This document shows positions 62,641 through 64,000 of a DNA stretch of 64,000 nt, in pieces. A program made the translations under genes and the position numbers. A model generated the notes under the pieces. That model had not been told where the DNA came from, did no database searches, and worked only from the letters and a program-made list of their open reading frames with translations. Numbering within the stretch: position 1 is the stretch's first letter; each line of letters begins with the position of its first letter. The stretch is taken from the NCBI GenBank assembly GCA_014647935.1, contig BMQD01000007.1, positions 248,001 to 312,000 on the forward strand, read 5' to 3'. The DNA comes from Planomonospora parontospora. GTDB lineage: Bacteria > Actinomycetota > Actinomycetes > Streptosporangiales > Streptosporangiaceae.

Positions 62641-63429
62641 TCATGCGATGTGGCCACAGTCTCCACGGTCGGTAACCATCCGGGCCTGCCGCCTGGAGTC
62701 GCGCAGCAGGCCGGCCCCGAACACCACCAGCCACAGGCTCCAGGCCACGTATCCGATGAAGTTCGCCAGATCGGCGCCAGGCGCTCCGAGGGGCACCAGC
62801 AGTCCGGCGAGGATCGGCGGGACGGAGAGCAGTGCCAGTCCCGCCGAGAACCGGCCGAGGACGAAGCGGTGGGGCACGGGATGCCCGGCGCCGCCGCGGC
62901 GCAGCGCCACCACGATCAGCACCGTCCAAGCGGCGGTGAGCAGGTACCCGAACGCCTCACCCACGATCTGGCCGAGCACGGTGTGCAGGGTGTGGAAACG
63001 GTCGACCGCCGCCGCCCGGTCGGCGGCGGTGGCACCGGGGTCGGCCAAGGTGACGGCCAGGGGCGGCACCAGCAGCGGCCAGCGCAGCAGCCCCACCACC
63101 TGCACCGCGGCGGCGGCCACCCCGACCGCGGCGGAGGTTCGGGGCAGTAGGCCCGCGCCGGCCAGCCGGGCGGCCCGCACCGCGATCGGGGCGAGCAGCG
63201 CAGCGCCCGTCGCCAGCAGGAGGAACAACCCGGTGATCCGCGCCCGGTCGGCGTGGAAGCGGCGCAGCACCTCCTCGACCGGGTACTGGAGCACGTCCGG
63301 GTAGTCGAACGCCGTCCCGAGCAGGGCGAACGCGGTGTTGACCACGACCGCCCCGACGATGAGCAGGATCGCCGTGCGGGTGTGGGGCGTGCGGCTGACC
63401 GTCGCGGGGGCACGGGTGGTGGAGTTCAT
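62641..63429 (-). CDS. DUF4386-like membrane protein
   Basis: A 262-residue protein with about six predicted membrane helices and the pattern typical of DUF4386 proteins (TGLFLLLATGAALLAPIAV, GQIVGEAFGYLLTAAWTV). Function is unknown. ATG 63429 has a GGAGGC ribosome site; an upstream in-frame ATG at 63537 would run through the operator region and the TetR start. It is divergent from the TetR gene and is the natural regulated target. Confidence 0.82.
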   Translation of the reverse strand: MNSTTRAPATVSRTPHTRTAILLIVGAVVVNTAFALLGTAFDYPDVLQYPVEEVLRRFHADRARITGLFLLLATGAALLAPIAVRAARLAGAGLLPRTSAAVGVAAAAVQVVGLLRWPLLVPPLAVTLADPGATAADRAAAVDRFHTLHTVLGQIVGEAFGYLLTAAWTVLIVVALRRGGAGHPVPHRFVLGRFSAGLALLSVPPILAGLLVPLGAPGADLANFIGYVAWSLWLVVFGAGLLRDSRRQARMVTDRGDCGHIA

Positions 63430-63444
63430 GCGGGCCTCCAGATC

Positions 63445-63491
63445 TGTACGGCGTACAATTTGTACACTGTACAGACTTTGCACAACGTACA
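63445..63491. promoter_or_regulatory. Tandem TetR operators in the divergent promoter region
   Basis: Two perfect 13-bp palindromes, TGTACGGCGTACA (63445-63457) and TGTACACTGTACA (63461-63473), lie 16 bp apart centre to centre, and a further CGTACA half-site occurs at 63486-63491. All share the TGTAC-N3-GTACA consensus. Their location between a TetR gene and a membrane protein makes TetR binding very likely. Confidence 0.75.
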
Positions 63492-63515
63492 GTGGCTCCG
63501 TCAATGGGAGGTGAC

Positions 63516-64000
63516 ATGGAATCCGATCAGCGGGCACCGGCGACCCGGCGCCGGCCGGGGCCTCGGCGCATCCTCTCCGAGGAGGTGATCGTGGCGGCGG
63601 CGCTGCGGCTGCTGGACGAGCGGGGGGCCGAGGCCGTCTCGATCCGGGGCATCGCGGCCGAGCTGGGCGTGGCGCCCAACGCCCTGTACACCTACTTCCC
63701 CGACAAGGCGGCGGTGCTGCGCACGCTGGTCGACCGGCTGATCGGCGAGCACGACGCCGAGGCGCTGGCCGACGTCGGGCGCCCCTGGCGGGAGCGCGTA
63801 CACGAGCTCGCGCTCGGCCTGCGCACCCGGCTGCTCGCCCACCCCGGCGCCGCCGCGTTGCTGCTCGGGGCGCCGATGGACGGCCCGCAGGCGCTGCTAT
63901 TGGGCGAGCGCCTGTTCGCCCTGCTCGCCGAGGCCGGGCTCGATGACGACGTCGCGATCCATGCGGGCTATGTCCTCATCGTGTACATTCTGGGCGCGAT
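63516..64000 (+). CDS. TetR-family regulator, 3' end cut by the window
   Basis: At least 161 residues, open to the window edge. The helix-turn-helix lies at residues 20-65 (ILSEEVIVAAALRLLDERG, VSIRGIAAELGVAPNALYTYFPDKAAVL), typical of TetR proteins with the NALYTYF recognition helix. The C-terminal ligand domain begins at about residue 80 (TetR_C-like). ATG 63516 follows GGGAGGTGAC. It probably represses the divergent membrane protein and itself. Confidence 0.9.
   Translation, partial: MESDQRAPATRRRPGPRRILSEEVIVAAALRLLDERGAEAVSIRGIAAELGVAPNALYTYFPDKAAVLRTLVDRLIGEHDAEALADVGRPWRERVHELALGLRTRLLAHPGAAALLLGAPMDGPQALLLGERLFALLAEAGLDDDVAIHAGYVLIVYILGA

Noticed and set aside
1-64000. tRNA, rRNA genes or CRISPR arrays
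   Set aside because: Reading through the intergenic gaps, no cloverleaf with TTCGA-type T-loop, no rRNA segment and no regularly spaced repeat array was found.

Overview
The window comes from a high-GC actinomycete. Third-codon positions are overwhelmingly G/C, GTG starts and strong purine-rich ribosome sites are common, and a complete Pup-proteasome locus is present. Streptosporangiales-type organisms fit best, but the genus is inference. The backbone follows the classic actinobacterial order also known from Mycobacterium and Streptomyces: metH ... RecB-like nuclease, trmI, arc/mpa, dop, pup, prcB, prcA, pafA, pafB, pafC, tatA, tatC, lipid kinase, helY. Several unrelated blocks are inserted into it.

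0-26 kb: a universal stress protein; cobalamin-dependent methionine synthase; a HAD phosphatase; a peptide-type ABC transporter operon (permease, binding lipoprotein, permease, two ATPases) closed by a strong terminator; an orphan binding protein; a GNAT/LysR divergent pair with a palindromic operator; a two-component system; a RecB-family nuclease; a site-2 protease with CBS domains, then a small membrane ORF and an FHA protein; a PfkB kinase with a class-III aminotransferase; a GAF-like protein; and a double GNAT.

26-57 kb: trmI and arc, an acyltransferase, then dop. A 9-kb block separates dop from pup. It holds an adenosylcobalamin riboswitch, cbtB-cbtA, a histidine phosphatase, a ChlI-ChlD fusion chelatase, cobO and cobB, all on the plus strand, then two Ser/Thr kinases and a membrane protein on the minus strand. 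pup is followed by a duplicated endonuclease VII-type HNH protein and a convergent GH38 alpha-mannosidase, then prcB-prcA, a small secreted protein, pafA, two FKBP lipoproteins, a Cys-containing HTH regulator, DUF3291 and DUF3866 proteins, and pafB-pafC.

57-64 kb: a small membrane protein, tatA, tatC, a lipid kinase, helY, a micro membrane protein, a gene-poor gap with a structured repeat, a DUF4386-like membrane protein and a divergent TetR regulator with tandem operators, cut by the window edge.

Functional logic: Pup (here ending in Glu) is ligated by PafA, removed by Dop, and pupylated proteins are fed by Arc into PrcBA. PafB/PafC are DNA-damage regulators and HelY is a helicase. The cobalt/B12 genes serve B12 enzymes such as the nearby MetH.

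The two least explained structures are, first, a homologous micro-ORF that bridges cobO-cobB and also pafB-pafC, overlapping the neighbouring stop and start codons in both places; and second, a roughly 142-nt hairpin-rich repeat found just before pafA and again near 62.4 kb.
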